From NCBI RefSeq assembly GCF_031656215.1, contig NZ_CP134228.1, positions 2,499,001-2,563,000 on the forward strand: DNA of 64,000 bases, given 5' to 3'. The position numbers and the translations under genes were made by a program. Below the pieces are notes generated by a model. It saw only the letters and a list, made by a program, of their open reading frames with translations, was not told where the DNA came from and did not search any database. Below, piece after piece: positions 49,914 to 58,840 of this stretch (its first letter is position 1; each line of letters opens with the position of its first letter). Source of the stretch: Mesorhizobium koreense. Its GTDB lineage: Bacteria > Pseudomonadota > Alphaproteobacteria > Rhizobiales > Rhizobiaceae.

Positions 49914-50645
49914 ATGGCGCGTTCGATCATGAGTTTCGAAAAGATCATGGCGCGCGCCGCCGGGCGTAAGGGAGGCGATGCGGTCCTTCAGTCGCTGCTC
50001 GGGCCCGTTCCCGACAATGCGTCCCTTGCCGGCTTGCCCGATGACCGCGCTCTCTCGCTGATGGCTGAGCGCATCTTCTCGGCCGGCTTCGTCTGGCGCG
50101 TGATCCGCGAGAAATGGCCGGGCTTCGAGGAAGCGTTCCTCGGCTTCGAGCCGAAACGCCTGCTCTTCCAGCCGGACGATTACTGGTACGATCTGGCCTC
50201 GGACAAGCGTATCGTACGCAATCCGCAGAAGATCAGGGCGGTACGCGACAATGCCGCTTTGGTGACCCGTATCTCTGCCGAGTACGGTTCTTTCGGAAAA
50301 TTCCTGGCCAATTGGCCGAAGAACGACCAGATCGGACTGATGGGCTTCCTCGGCAAGAACGGGACCCGGCTCGGCGGCAATACGGGCCAGTATTTCCTGC
50401 GCTGGACCGGGTGGGACGCCTTCATCCTGTCGTCCGACGTGGTGCTTGCCCTTCGCGATGCCGGGCTCGACATTGCCGAGGCGCCGTCCTCGCGAAAGGA
50501 TTTGGCGACGGTCCAGGAGCAGATGAACCGCTGGGCCGGCGCGAGCGGGCTGCCCTATGCTCATTTATCGCGCATCCTCGCGATGTCGATCGGCGAAAAC
50601 CGTTCGCTCGAGGCTTTGAGGAGTCGTCTGAGGGGCGAGGAGTAG
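49914..50645 (+). CDS. DNA-3-methyladenine glycosylase I-like protein
   Basis: 243 residues. Seen: ALSLMAERIFSAGFVWRVIREKWPGFEEAF, an iron-sulfur-free HhH-GPD-like layout with LGFEPKRLLFQPDD, IRAVRDNAALVTRI and MGFLGKNGTRLGGNTGQYFLRW, typical of the Tag superfamily. Tag removes 3-methyladenine. The N-terminal cysteine zinc ligands of E. coli Tag are not evident. Start ATG 49914 or 49929. It diverges from DUF1003. Confidence 0.75.
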   Translation: MARSIMSFEKIMARAAGRKGGDAVLQSLLGPVPDNASLAGLPDDRALSLMAERIFSAGFVWRVIREKWPGFEEAFLGFEPKRLLFQPDDYWYDLASDKRIVRNPQKIRAVRDNAALVTRISAEYGSFGKFLANWPKNDQIGLMGFLGKNGTRLGGNTGQYFLRWTGWDAFILSSDVVLALRDAGLDIAEAPSSRKDLATVQEQMNRWAGASGLPYAHLSRILAMSIGENRSLEALRSRLRGEE

Positions 50646-50684
50646 GTAATTGCCACATCCGGACGGTCAAGCTACACGTCGCGC

Positions 50685-52358
50685 ATGACATCTCCCCACA
50701 CACTTGCCATCGCTATCGCCCAGCTTAACCCGGTCGTCGGCGACATCGCCGGCAATCTCGCCAAGGCGCGGGACGCCCGCGCCGACGCGGCCAGACAGGG
50801 CGCGGACCTCATCCTTTTCACGGAATTGTTCATCGCCGGCTATCCGCCGGAAGATCTCGTGGTCAGGCCGGCTTTCCTCGCTGCCTGCGAGCGCGCGATT
50901 ACCGAGTTTGCCGCGGATACGGTGGACGGCGGCCCGGCCGTCATCATCGGAACGCCGCTGAAACGCTCCTCCGGCATCCATAATTCGGTAGCCTTGCTCG
51001 ACGGCGGCAGGATCGTCGCCGAGCGCTACAAGGTCAATCTGCCCAATTACGGCGAATTCGATGAAAAGCGTGTGTTCGAAGCCGGGCCCAACGTGCCCGG
51101 ACCGATCAATTTCCGTGGTGTGCGTCTCGGCATCCCCATCTGCGAGGATATCTGGGGCGACATGGGCGTGTGCGAGACGCTGGCCGAAAGCGGCGCGGAG
51201 CTTCTGCTGGTGCCGAACGGATCGCCCTTCTATCGCGGCAAAGTCGATGTGCGCCATCAGGTCGCCATCCGCCAGGTCATCGAGAGCGGCTTGCCGCTGA
51301 TCTACGCCAATCAACTCGGCGGCCAGGACGAACTGGTCTTCGACGGCGCGTCCTTCGCCATCCAGGCCGATCGCACGCTTGCTTTCCAGATGAGCCAGTT
51401 CGAGGAGGCGGTTTCAGTCACCCGCTGGAAGCGCAATGGCGATACATGGCATTGCGAAAAAGGGCCGGTCTCACAGATTCCGGAGCGGGAGGAAGCCGAT
51501 TACCGCGCCTGCATGCTGGGCTTGCGCGACTATGTGAACAAGAACGGCTTCAAGAACGTGGTGCTCGGCCTTTCGGGCGGTATCGATTCGGCGCTCTGCG
51601 CAGCGCTCGCAGTCGATGCGCTGGGCGAGGAGCGGGTCCATGCGGTCATGCTGCCTTACCGCTATACCTCGAAGGAATCGCTGAAGGACGCCGAGGATTG
51701 CGCCCGCGCGCTCGGCTGCCGATACGATATCGTGCCGATCATGGACCCCGTGCAGGGCTTTTTGAACGCGCTCTCGCAACTCTTCGAGGGGACGACAGAG
51801 GGCATCACCGAGGAGAATCTGCAGAGCCGCGCTCGTGGTACGATCCTCATGGCCATCTCCAATAAATTCGGCTCGATGGTGGTCACCACCGGCAACAAGT
51901 CGGAAATGTCGGTCGGCTACGCCACGCTCTACGGCGACATGAACGGCGGTTTCAACCCAGTGAAAGACCTTTACAAGATGCAGGTCTATGCGCTGTCCAG
52001 TTGGCGGAACGGGCAGGTTCCCCCCGGTGCCCTGGGCCCGTCCGGCGAGGTCATTCCGCAAAACATCATCGACAAGGCGCCGTCCGCCGAATTGCGCGAG
52101 AACCAGACCGACCAGGATTCACTGCCGCCCTATCCGGTCCTCGATGAAATCCTGGAATGCCTTGTCGAGAAGGAAATGGGGGTGGACCAGATCGTCGCCA
52201 AGGGCTTCGACCGGCCGACGGTCGAGCGTGTCGAAAACCTGCTCTACATCGCCGAATACAAGCGCCGCCAGGCGGCGCCTGGCGTCAAGATCACGCAAAA
52301 GAACTTCGGCCGCGACCGCCGCTATCCGATCACCAATCGGTTTCGCGACCGCGGCTGA
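50685..52358 (+). CDS. nadE: NAD+ synthase, glutamine-hydrolysing
   Basis: 557 residues, makes NAD from nicotinate adenine dinucleotide with ammonia from glutamine. Seen: an N-terminal nitrilase-type amidase domain with the Glu/Lys/Cys triad in LFTELFIAGYPPEDL, ERYKVNLPNYGEFDEKR and PICEDIWGD, then the ATP-binding PP-loop GLSGGIDSAL, and later VTTGNKSEMSVGYATLYGD. This is the two-domain NadE type. ATG 50685 follows 39 bases after the previous gene. Confidence 0.95.
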   Translation: MTSPHTLAIAIAQLNPVVGDIAGNLAKARDARADAARQGADLILFTELFIAGYPPEDLVVRPAFLAACERAITEFAADTVDGGPAVIIGTPLKRSSGIHNSVALLDGGRIVAERYKVNLPNYGEFDEKRVFEAGPNVPGPINFRGVRLGIPICEDIWGDMGVCETLAESGAELLLVPNGSPFYRGKVDVRHQVAIRQVIESGLPLIYANQLGGQDELVFDGASFAIQADRTLAFQMSQFEEAVSVTRWKRNGDTWHCEKGPVSQIPEREEADYRACMLGLRDYVNKNGFKNVVLGLSGGIDSALCAALAVDALGEERVHAVMLPYRYTSKESLKDAEDCARALGCRYDIVPIMDPVQGFLNALSQLFEGTTEGITEENLQSRARGTILMAISNKFGSMVVTTGNKSEMSVGYATLYGDMNGGFNPVKDLYKMQVYALSSWRNGQVPPGALGPSGEVIPQNIIDKAPSAELRENQTDQDSLPPYPVLDEILECLVEKEMGVDQIVAKGFDRPTVERVENLLYIAEYKRRQAAPGVKITQKNFGRDRRYPITNRFRDRG

Positions 52359-52380
52359 ACGCTCCCGGCACCGCTATAGG

Positions 52381-52902
52381 TCAGTACCGGCCGCGCGGGG
52401 CGTCCGGTCCGTTTGTGAGGTCGGGAGCCCCTTCGAGGCCGCGGATCATCTGCCCGATGAACGTGGTTTCCTTGCCGCCCGTCGGCGTCGTGCGCGAGAC
52501 GAAGTCGAATATCTTGCCGTCCTTCAGCCCGTAATTGGCGAGCCTCGTGACCCGGTCGTCGTCACCGAAATAGACGGCAAGGACGTTCTGCGAGACGATG
52601 TGCAGGTTCTGGAATTCCGCGCGGCGTGAGCGCTTCTGAGAGATGTAATAATATACCTCGTTGCCGAAGGTCGCGGTCGTCGACGGCGACCCGAGCGCAA
52701 GCAGAACCTGCTCACGGCTGGAGCCGACGGGCACTTGGTCGAGCATCTGCTGGTCGATGACGTAGCCCTTGGTAAAGGTCTCATGCCCGTTGATGGTCGA
52801 CATCACATTGCTGCTGCATCCGGCAAGCGCCAGGGGAACAAGCGAAAATGCCGTAACCACGGCACCCCGACGCCATTTTCTCTTGAAATTTGTCCGTTGC
52901 AA
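52381..52902 (-). CDS. bamE: BamE, outer-membrane assembly lipoprotein
   Basis: 173 residues, SmpA/OmlA family, part of the BAM complex. Seen: lipobox LALAGC (lipid Cys29), QQMLDQVPVGSSREQVLLALGSPS, which is the conserved SmpA core, and TFGNEVYYYISQ. The start is a TTG at 52902 behind GCGGGGAG on the - strand; no ATG fits the signal peptide. Its neighbour 5' is the divergent bc1 chaperone-like gene, with bamD elsewhere in the window. Confidence 0.92.
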   Translation of the reverse strand: MQRTNFKRKWRRGAVVTAFSLVPLALAGCSSNVMSTINGHETFTKGYVIDQQMLDQVPVGSSREQVLLALGSPSTTATFGNEVYYYISQKRSRRAEFQNLHIVSQNVLAVYFGDDDRVTRLANYGLKDGKIFDFVSRTTPTGGKETTFIGQMIRGLEGAPDLTNGPDAPRGRY

Positions 52903-53026
52903 CGACAACTCCCCGCTATCAATGCGCCGCTTCGCCTTGCGGCAGGGCGCGAAACCGGTAAACCAGCTTTGGCTCCGATGCAACCGAGCGAAGGCGGCCA
53001 AGCGTGCGGAAAGGAAAAAGCCGGGC

Positions 53027-53581
53027 ATGTTCTCACGGTTTTTCGGATCGAACCGGCGAACCAACCGGGCCGTTACCGATGTCCTCTACGGGGAGATCGT
53101 GGCAGCCGCGCGGCAGCCTCTCTTTTATGCCGCCTATAATGTGCCGGACACGCCGCTCGGCCGATTCGAGATGTTGTCGCTGCATCTGTTCCTGATCCTG
53201 CACCGCTTGCGTTCGGAAGAGGGCGCGGCGAAGGCGATCGCGCAGGAACTGACCGACGAATTCTTCCTGGACGTCGACCATTCGCTGCGGGAACTCGGCA
53301 TTGGCGATCACGGTATTCCCCGACGTGTGAAGAAACTCGGCAGGATGTTCTATGGGAGGGCGGCGGCCTATGGGCAAGCGCTCGACCAGAACGATCCGGC
53401 GGCCTTGGCGGACTCCCTGAAGCGCAACGTGCGTGCCGACGTGGAAATTTGGCCGGAAGCGGGGCAATTGGCGGATTATGTGCTCGCCGCCTGGGAACAC
53501 GTCGCGAAAGCCGGCGCGGACGCGTTCTCCTCCGGAACCTTCCGTTTCGAGCGGCCCGAAGCATTGGAGCAGGCGAAATGA
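53027..53581 (+). CDS. Ubiquinol-cytochrome c chaperone family protein
   Basis: 184 residues. Seen: VTDVLYGEIVAAARQPLFYAAYNVPDTPLGRFEMLSLHLFLILHRL, then a DEFFLDVDHSLRELGIGDHGIPRRVKKLG motif, typical of the CBP3/UQCC1-like chaperone family which helps cytochrome b assembly in mitochondria and alphaproteobacteria. The stop overlaps the DUF177 start. The ATG at 53027 follows a modest ribosome site. Confidence 0.88.
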   Translation: MFSRFFGSNRRTNRAVTDVLYGEIVAAARQPLFYAAYNVPDTPLGRFEMLSLHLFLILHRLRSEEGAAKAIAQELTDEFFLDVDHSLRELGIGDHGIPRRVKKLGRMFYGRAAAYGQALDQNDPAALADSLKRNVRADVEIWPEAGQLADYVLAAWEHVAKAGADAFSSGTFRFERPEALEQAK

Positions 53582-54132
53582 ACGGAGCGGCAAAAAGCCC
53601 GGTATCTTTCCGTGCGAGCGTCGTGCGGCTTCCCAAGAAGGGCATGCCCGTTACGATCGACGCAAGCTTGGAGCAGCGAGCGGCGCTGGCGCGAGAGCAC
53701 GGCCTGCTCGACGTGAAGAAATTCCATGCCAACCTCGTGGTTTCTCCCTGGAAGAGCGACGGCGTGTCGGTTTCCGGACATGTCGAAGGGGACATCGTGC
53801 AGGAATGCGTGGTCACGCTGGAGCCGATCGACGCTCATATCGAGGCAGAAGTGTCGGCCGTTTTCATTCCCGAAGGCTCGAACCTAGGCGGGTTCGACCA
53901 GTTTTCCGCAAGCGAGGTGATTCTCGATCCCGACGGCCCGGACGCGCCGGAAAGCTTTTCGGGCACCCATATCGACGTTGGCGCGCTCGCCGAGCAATTC
54001 TTTGCTCTGGGGATCGACCCATATCCCCGAAAGGAAGGGATTGAGCCTTTTGCGACGGCTGATGTAGAGGAGGAGAACCAGCCTTTGGGAACATTGGCGG
54101 AAAAGCTGGCCGCATTGAAGCGAAGGCTCTGA
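53578..54132 (+). CDS. DUF177 (YceD) family protein
   Basis: 184 residues. Seen: [38 protein letters not shown] with the family's Cys, and [22 protein letters not shown] (DVGALAEQF). In other bacteria it is tied to ribosome maturation and fatty-acid/phospholipid genes (yceD-rpmF-plsX); here rpmF is missing from between and plsX follows. It overlaps the chaperone-like gene by ATGA. Confidence 0.87.
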   Translation: MNGAAKSPVSFRASVVRLPKKGMPVTIDASLEQRAALAREHGLLDVKKFHANLVVSPWKSDGVSVSGHVEGDIVQECVVTLEPIDAHIEAEVSAVFIPEGSNLGGFDQFSASEVILDPDGPDAPESFSGTHIDVGALAEQFFALGIDPYPRKEGIEPFATADVEEENQPLGTLAEKLAALKRRL

Positions 54133-54238
54133 AAACCGGCTCGCGCTTGCGAAAGTTGGTTGTGCCCCGCCTCAAAACCGCTATTTTCGCCACACTTCAC
54201 AATACCGGCTCCCGCCGGGAGAGACGAGAAAAAGTCGC

Positions 54239-55318
54239 GTGACCAGGATTTCCATTGACGCCATGGGAGGCGACCACGGACCCGGCGTGGTGCTGCCTGG
54301 GTTGAAGAAGGTCGTGGAGCGCCGGCCCGATATCCGGTTCGTCGTTTTCGGGCGCCGGGAAGTGATCGACCCTCTTCTGGAGACCATGCCGGGGCTGAAG
54401 GCTGTCAGCGAGGTCGTGCATTGCGAGGTCGCGGTCGGCTCTGACGAAAAGCCCAGCCAGGCACTGCGTCATGGCCGCTGGAAATCGTCGATGTGGAAGG
54501 CGATCGAGGCGGTCAAGGACGGGGAAGCCGAAGTCTGCGTGTCCGCCGGCAATACCGGCGCGCTGATGGCGATGTCGAAATTCTGCCTGCGTACCATGGC
54601 GGAGATCGACAGGCCGGCGATCGCGGCGATCTGGCCGAATTTGCGCAGCGAAAGCATCGTGCTCGACGTCGGCGCTACGATCGGAGCCGACGCGCGCCAA
54701 CTGATCGATTTCGCCATATTGGGCGCGGCGATGGCGCGGTCCATCTTCGATATCCAGCGACCGACCGTCGGGCTGTTGAATATCGGGGTCGAGGAGATCA
54801 AGGGCCAGGAAGAGGTGAAGGAAGCCGGTCGCCTCCTGCGCGAGGCCGATATGAAGTCGATGCAGTACCGGGGGTTCGTGGAAGGCGACGATATCGGCAA
54901 GGGTACGGTGGACGTCGTGGTGACCGAGGGGTTCTCGGGCAACATCGCGCTGAAATCGGCGGAGGGCACGGCGCGGCAGATCGCCGAGTATCTCCGTGCG
55001 GCCATGAGCCGGACGTTGCTCGCCCGCATCGGCTACGTGCTTGCCAAGGGCGCGTTCGACAGGTTGCGTGAGAAGATGGATGTGCGCAAGACGAATGGCG
55101 GCGTGTTCCTGGGGCTGAACGGCCTTGTGGTGAAGAGCCATGGCGGCACGGACGCCGAGGGCTTTGCCGCCGCCGTGGAATTGGCATACGACATGGCAAG
55201 GCGCGACCTTCTCGGCCGTATCCGGCGCGATCTTGAGCTTTTCCATGGTGGCCAACCCGAAATTGCGGCCGCCGCGCCGATGGACGAGGCGACCGGTACG
55301 GCGCGTCATGCCGGTTAG
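54239..55318 (+). CDS. plsX: PlsX, phosphate acyltransferase
   Basis: 359 residues. Makes acyl-phosphate from acyl-ACP, the first step toward lysophosphatidic acid with PlsY. Seen: [19 protein letters not shown] at the N-terminus, [27 protein letters not shown], and [18 protein letters not shown]. The start is a GTG. FabH follows after 12 bases, an order widely kept in bacteria. Confidence 0.95.
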   Translation: MTRISIDAMGGDHGPGVVLPGLKKVVERRPDIRFVVFGRREVIDPLLETMPGLKAVSEVVHCEVAVGSDEKPSQALRHGRWKSSMWKAIEAVKDGEAEVCVSAGNTGALMAMSKFCLRTMAEIDRPAIAAIWPNLRSESIVLDVGATIGADARQLIDFAILGAAMARSIFDIQRPTVGLLNIGVEEIKGQEEVKEAGRLLREADMKSMQYRGFVEGDDIGKGTVDVVVTEGFSGNIALKSAEGTARQIAEYLRAAMSRTLLARIGYVLAKGAFDRLREKMDVRKTNGGVFLGLNGLVVKSHGGTDAEGFAAAVELAYDMARRDLLGRIRRDLELFHGGQPEIAAAAPMDEATGTARHAG

Positions 55319-55330
55319 GATGCTTGCACC

Positions 55331-56302
55331 ATGATCAGATCCATCGTGCGTGGCGTCGGTTGCGCCCTGCCGCGCCGCTCGATGAAGAATTCCGAGTTCG
55401 AGGCGATCGTCGATACTTCGGACGAGTGGATCACGCAGCGTACCGGCATCCGTGAGCGGCGTATCGCCGACGCCGACGAGACGACGGCATCACTCGGAGA
55501 GGCTGCGGCGCGCGCGGCTCTGGACAATGCCGGACTCACGCCGGCCGACATCGACCTCATCGTTCTGGCAACATCGACGCCGAACAACACCTTTCCGGCC
55601 ACCGCGGTGGAGATCCAGGAGCGGCTTGGCATGCGGCACGGCTTCGCCTTCGACATGCAGGCGGTTTGCAGCGGCTTTGTCTATGCCGTCACCACGACCG
55701 ACCTCTACCTGCGTGGCGGGCAGGCGAAGAGGGCGCTTGTCATCGGGTCGGAGACTTTCTCCCGCATCCTGGACTGGACCGACCGCGGCACCTGCGTCCT
55801 GTTTGGAGACGGTGCCGGCGCCGTCGTCCTGGAGGCTTCGGAAGGGCAGGGGGCGATCGCCGATCGGGGCATCCTGGCGGCGAGCCTGCGTTCCGACGGC
55901 GTGCATAAGGAAAAGCTCTTCGTCGATGGCGGACCGTCCACTACCGGCACCGTCGGCCATCTGCGCATGGAGGGCCGCGAGGTCTTCAAACATGCGGTCG
56001 CCATGATCACCGACGTGATCGAGGACGTTTTCCGGCAGGCCGGCATCACCGCCGAGGAACTCGACTGGTTCGTGCCGCATCAGGCAAATCGACGTATCAT
56101 CGACGCATCGGCTAAAAAACTCGGTATCGCGGAGGAGAAGGTGGTCGTGACGGTCGACCGCCACGGCAATACGTCGGCCGCGTCCGTGCCGCTCGCACTC
56201 ACCGCCGCCGTCACCGACGGCAGGATCAGGAAGGGCGATCTCGTTCTCCTGGAAGCGATGGGCGGCGGCTTCACCTGGGGCGCGGTGCTGCTGCGCTGGT
56301 AG
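55331..56302 (+). CDS. fabH: FabH, 3-oxoacyl-ACP synthase III
   Basis: 323 residues. Condenses acetyl-CoA with malonyl-ACP to start fatty-acid synthesis. Seen: [16 protein letters not shown], the catalytic Cys in [11 protein letters not shown], the His in VPHQANRRI, and the Asn in [15 protein letters not shown], the FabH triad. It follows plsX by 12 bases and precedes ihfA by about 170 bases, so plsX-fabH form an operon. Confidence 0.95.
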   Translation: MIRSIVRGVGCALPRRSMKNSEFEAIVDTSDEWITQRTGIRERRIADADETTASLGEAAARAALDNAGLTPADIDLIVLATSTPNNTFPATAVEIQERLGMRHGFAFDMQAVCSGFVYAVTTTDLYLRGGQAKRALVIGSETFSRILDWTDRGTCVLFGDGAGAVVLEASEGQGAIADRGILAASLRSDGVHKEKLFVDGGPSTTGTVGHLRMEGREVFKHAVAMITDVIEDVFRQAGITAEELDWFVPHQANRRIIDASAKKLGIAEEKVVVTVDRHGNTSAASVPLALTAAVTDGRIRKGDLVLLEAMGGGFTWGAVLLRW

Positions 56303-56474
56303 TTCACGGACACGAAACGTTTCGAGGCCGATGGCTATCGGTCCCGTGGCAGCGTTTTCCGGATCACGGGCCCAAGCCAAGTTCCAAGCTAAGTCCTTGA
56401 CCTTCCGGGTTCGATTTCTTAACGTCCGTTCTTCTTTTTGCGGCGTTCATGTTTCAGCACGGTTAGGTGGTCGG

Positions 56475-56801
56475 ATGGGGGCAAAGACTTTGACGCGAGC
56501 CGACCTCGCCGAAGCTGTTTATCGTAAGGTCGGACTTTCCCGCACAGAATCCGCGCAACTGGTCGAGATGGTCATCGACGAGATATGCGATGCGATTGTC
56601 CGCTCAGAGACAGTCAAACTGTCTTCTTTCGCGACCTTCCAGGTTCGCGGCAAGAACGAGCGTATCGGCCGTAACCCCAAGACCGGGCAGGAAGTTCCCA
56701 TCCTCCCGCGCAAGGTCATGACCTTCAAGGCGTCGAACGTGCTCAAGCAGCGCATCCTGAGCGCCCACAAGGACGGCAAAGCCAAGGGCGGCAGCCAATA
56801 G
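56475..56801 (+). CDS. ihfA: IHF alpha subunit
   Basis: 108 residues, DNA-bending protein (HU/IHF family). Seen: [55 protein letters not shown], with the RNPKTG hinge loop and the conserved Pro, and [11 protein letters not shown]. The presence of the IhfA-specific N-terminus distinguishes it from HU. ATG 56475 was used; an upstream frame is open but lacks sense. The neighbours plsX-fabH-ihfA are a usual order in rhizobia. Confidence 0.93.
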   Translation: MGAKTLTRADLAEAVYRKVGLSRTESAQLVEMVIDEICDAIVRSETVKLSSFATFQVRGKNERIGRNPKTGQEVPILPRKVMTFKASNVLKQRILSAHKDGKAKGGSQ

Positions 56802-56903
56802 CCGCCTACGTTCTCCATCGGTGAATTCAACGGCGACTTCGGGATGCCTTCGATTGAGCATCTGTCGCTGCGGCTCACTATCGGCATCCTATCTGCTTTC
56901 GCT

Positions 56904-56943
56904 CCCTTTCGTTTTGCCGTATAAAGGACAGAAAACGAAAGGG
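56904..56943 (+). promoter_or_regulatory. Inverted repeat operator with -10 box before the DeoR-type gene
   Basis: CCCTTTCGTTTT (56904-56915) and AAAACGAAAGGG (56932-56943) form a perfect 12-base inverted repeat, spaced by 16 bases. TATAAA at 56920 lies within the spacer, and the gene's ribosome site begins at the right arm. This looks like an operator over the promoter for autoregulation by the adjacent DeoR-family protein; CGAAA/TTTCG half-sites are usual for that family. Confidence 0.65.
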
Positions 56944-56956
56944 GAGGACGTCAGCC

Positions 56957-57745
56957 ATGTATCTGCCGCCTCGGCATACCGAAATCGTGCAGATGGCGAA
57001 GGACCATGGCCGGGTGCTGGTCGAGGCGCTGGCTTCCCATTTCGGCGTTACCCCGCAGACGATCCGCAAAGACCTGAACGAGCTTTGCGAGCAGCATTTG
57101 CTCACCCGCATCCACGGTGGGGCGCTGTTTCCGGCCGGTATCGAGAACATGGAATACGAGGCGAGGCGCAAGATCGCCGCCAACGAGAAGGAGGCGATCG
57201 GGCAGGCTGCCGCGCGTCTCATCCCGGATAATTCCTCGCTTTTCGTCAATATCGGGACCACGACCGAGGCCGTCGGCAAGGCGCTGCTCGACCATGGCGG
57301 TCTCATGGTCATCACCAACAACATCAACGTCGCCAATCGGATGCGTATCTATCCCTCTATCGAGGTGGTGATCGCTGGCGGCGTCGTGCGCGGTTCGGAC
57401 GGCGGCATCGTCGGCGAGGCGGCGGTCGATTTCATCAAGCAGTTCAAGGTCGACTATGCCGTGATCGGCACTTCGGCGATCGATCATGACGGCGCACTTC
57501 TCGATTTCGATTTCCGCGAGGTGAAGGTTGCGCAGGCAATCATCGCCAATGCGCGCCATGTCATCCTCGTGTCGGATTCCACTAAATTCGAGCGCACTGC
57601 GCCTGTCCGCATCGGGCATCTCTCGCAGGTGAACACCTTCATCACGGATCGCTGCGATATCCCTGCGATCCGCCGCATCTGCGAGGATGCGGATGTGCGG
57701 CTGATCGAGACCGTGCGGGAAAGCGGAATGGCCGAGGCGGATTAA
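56957..57745 (+). CDS. DeoR/GlpR family transcriptional regulator
   Basis: 262 residues. Seen: an N-terminal HTH (RHTEIVQMAKDHGRVLVEALASHFGVTPQTIRKDLNELCEQHLLTRIHGGA), including the conserved GGA motif, and a DeoRC sugar-phosphate-binding domain with FVNIGTTTEAVGKALL, VITNNINVANR and AGGVVRGSDGGIVG. Its ligand is likely a phosphorylated sugar or glycerol phosphate. Closest in feel to GlpR, but no target operon is beside it. A probable operator lies just upstream. Confidence 0.9.
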   Translation: MYLPPRHTEIVQMAKDHGRVLVEALASHFGVTPQTIRKDLNELCEQHLLTRIHGGALFPAGIENMEYEARRKIAANEKEAIGQAAARLIPDNSSLFVNIGTTTEAVGKALLDHGGLMVITNNINVANRMRIYPSIEVVIAGGVVRGSDGGIVGEAAVDFIKQFKVDYAVIGTSAIDHDGALLDFDFREVKVAQAIIANARHVILVSDSTKFERTAPVRIGHLSQVNTFITDRCDIPAIRRICEDADVRLIETVRESGMAEAD

Positions 57746-57825
57746 GCCGCTGGCTGTTTCAATCCGGGACATCTGCTCTGGCATGGAAATCGCATCGCAA
57801 CTCCGACAAAGAGGAGTGCTTCGTG

Positions 57826-58116
57826 ATGGTTGCCAGAAAGAAAATTACCGAAAGCCCGCCCAGGACGGATCACGCCGAGCGCAAGTCACAGCCGAGACGC
57901 CGCGTGCTGAAGGGAGCGATCATCCGCTTCAACAAGGGATATGGCGCATTCGAATGCGTCGTGCGCAACCTGTCCGAAAACGGGGCGAAGCTGACGTTCG
58001 GCGACACATCGGCCGTTCCGGCCGTCTTCGAACTGAAGATCGCCGGCGATCAGCAAATGCACGAGGCGCACGTCCGCTGGCGCTCGCCCGACTCCGTCGG
58101 TGTCTCCTTCGCCTGA
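57826..58116 (+). CDS. PilZ-domain protein
   Basis: 96 residues. Seen: the c-di-GMP motif region RRRVLKGAIIRFN (RxxxR type) and LSENGAKLTFG (DxSxxG-like, here N for D), then beta strands to the end. A single PilZ domain without partner domain; it may bind c-di-GMP weakly because of the altered second motif. ATG 57826 has GAGGAG upstream; GTG 57823 is an alternative. Confidence 0.82.
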   Translation: MVARKKITESPPRTDHAERKSQPRRRVLKGAIIRFNKGYGAFECVVRNLSENGAKLTFGDTSAVPAVFELKIAGDQQMHEAHVRWRSPDSVGVSFA

Positions 58117-58129
58117 GACGATACGGTAA

Positions 58130-58158
58130 GTGGCCGACCGCCTACGCAGGCCGGCCAC
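58130..58158. terminator. Possible hairpin between PilZ and BA14K-like genes
   Basis: GTGGCCGACC (58130-58139) can pair with GGCCGGCCAC (58149-58158) with one mismatch around a 9-base loop. It lies between convergent genes. There is no clear T run, so termination is uncertain. Confidence 0.35.
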
Positions 58159-58164
58159 GCTTGA

Positions 58165-58599
58165 TCAATCATAGGGCGAGTAACACTGCTGCCTCGGCCC
58201 GTGATAGGGCTGGAACGTGTTGTCGTAGGCCCGATACGAGCGATAGCGATCGTAGCACCACTCGACATGGGCATCGCTGATACGCGCGGCCGACCGATAG
58301 ACGGGGCGGCTCCGATAGATCACGCGAGGCCGATAAACGACACGCGGACCGTAGTAGGGCCTGTAATAGGGATCATAATACGGATCATCGTAATACGAGC
58401 CGTAATACGGACCCGCCAGCGCACTGCCGATGATCGCCCCTCCCAGGATGCCGGCGCCGATTGCCGCGCCCGTTCCCCAGCCGCCATGGTGCCATCCGCC
58501 GCGATGGTGCCAGTCGCGCGCGGAAGCGTCGTTGCCGGTTGCCGCAAGCATGCCCGCCGCCAGTGCCGCCGAGCAGGCCAGGGCCATGAACCTTTTCAT
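58165..58599 (-). CDS. BA14K-like exported protein
   Basis: 144 residues. Seen: signal peptide (about residues 1-27), a His/Gly/Trp stretch ([12 protein letters not shown]), a hydrophobic glycine-rich helix ([19 protein letters not shown]), a Tyr-rich linker, and [29 protein letters not shown], which is the BA14K core. In Brucella the relative is an immunogenic, lectin-like envelope protein. Rhizobiales carry many copies. Function here is inferred. Confidence 0.85.
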   Translation of the reverse strand: MKRFMALACSAALAAGMLAATGNDASARDWHHRGGWHHGGWGTGAAIGAGILGGAIIGSALAGPYYGSYYDDPYYDPYYRPYYGPRVVYRPRVIYRSRPVYRSAARISDAHVEWCYDRYRSYRAYDNTFQPYHGPRQQCYSPYD

Positions 58600-58840
58600 G
58601 ACACATCTCCTTCAAAAGCGCCCTTCTGCCATATTCTCGGCTTCGAGAGCCTCTTGAGCTGCCTTGCGCGCGGAAGTTGCCTGTCGCGCGGGAATATGGG
58701 TAAGGCTGTTCTTGAACGCGAATCGTGTCCAAAAGTTGCCAAGGCGGCGAATGTTTGGCTGCTGGAACAGGTTCTTGAGCCGCTGACAAGCCTGCGGGCA
58801 ACTGCATCCTATTCGACGGTAAAAGACGGAATTCGACTTC

